Shown here: one piece after another, positions 63,984 to 64,000 of the stretch | Layout of the letters: each line of letters starts with the position of its first letter | Numbering within the stretch: the first letter of the stretch is position 1 | Source of the DNA: Candidatus Kuenenia stuttgartensis | GTDB lineage: Bacteria; Planctomycetota; Planctomycetia; Planctomycetales; Planctomycetaceae | Direction: 5' to 3' | Assembly (NCBI GenBank): GCA_945861865.1 | Contig: CAMAWN010000005.1 | Location: 1-64,000, forward strand | DNA: 64,000 bases | The notes under the pieces: model-generated | Told to the model about the DNA's origin: nothing | The model's input: only the letters and a program-made list of their open reading frames with translations | The model's database searches: none | Position numbers and translations under genes: made by a program

Positions 63984-64000
63984 CGGAAACTCCCCTCGAG

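Overview
The window reads as chromosomal DNA of a planctomycete (Planctomycetota). The evidence is the combination of three DUF1501 proteins, a PSCyt/DUF1549/DUF1553 protein, a DUF1559 prepilin-like protein, a DUF1080 protein, a BBP7-type outer-membrane barrel, a fused FHA/kinase signalling style, and many TAT or Sec signal peptides, all in GC-rich sequence. Nearly all genes are intact and closely packed; genuine non-coding stretches are short.

Layout. 1-5.7 kb: 3' end of a secretin, a phosphohexomutase, and a translationally coupled inositol-phosphate synthase/UbiA pair. 5.7-10.3 kb: an amber-interrupted small gene, tRNA-Glu, csrA, a response regulator with zinc ribbon, an FHA protein, rsmD, an SDR and two small proteins. 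10.6-22.4 kb: glycosyltransferase, archaeal-type phosphoglycerate mutase, PhyH dioxygenase, a large cytochrome/PSD1 protein, cysteine desulfurase-like enzyme, Gfo/Idh oxidoreductase, MFS transporter and a PQQ-type propeller. 22.7-33.3 kb: HEAT protein, three tandem DUF1501 proteins, a CitG-like protein, an LptF/G-type permease, aldehyde dehydrogenase and a frameshifted transglutaminase-like remnant.

33.7-43.7 kb is the striking part. Conventional gene calling breaks or truncates six genes here because each contains one or two in-frame TGA codons. Read through TGA, each becomes a complete protein, and eight of the nine TGAs sit in or beside cysteine-type metal or redox motifs (the ninth is an N-terminal Cys-Sec pair). 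They are: a B12-type radical SAM protein ending Cys-Sec-Ala-Glu-Pro; a secreted HMA-like protein with Sec-Sec; a MerT-like membrane protein with one Sec; an HMA lipoprotein with Sec-x-x-Sec; a MerT-MerP fusion with Cys-Sec and Cys-x-x-Sec; and, on the other strand, a TlpA-like thioredoxin with Trp-Sec-Gly-Pro-Cys. A stable hairpin with a GG- or AG-containing loop starts 5-28 nt after every TGA cluster, as expected for bacterial SECIS elements. Five plus-strand selenoprotein genes are interleaved with DUF169, a fold-III PLP decarboxylase and a secreted FGE-domain protein in one overlapping operon of eight genes. A SenB-type selenosugar synthase follows 2.6 kb downstream. I infer a selenium-dependent metal (mercury- or copper-like soft metal) capture and transport system, linked to a small-molecule biosynthetic module of unknown product.

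43.7-64 kb: DUF1559 protein, Ser/Thr kinase, CehA-like hydrolase, serine hydrolase, gluQ-hisF pair, FAD oxidoreductase, NUDIX protein, cardiolipin synthase group, BBP7 barrel with a structured upstream RNA candidate, a sigma-54 activator with membrane sensor, a cupredoxin-like protein and a DUF1080 protein. Palindromic repeats are scattered throughout, some inside coding sequence. No complete insertion sequence, CRISPR array, rRNA or replication origin was seen, and no selA/B/C/D gene lies in the window.
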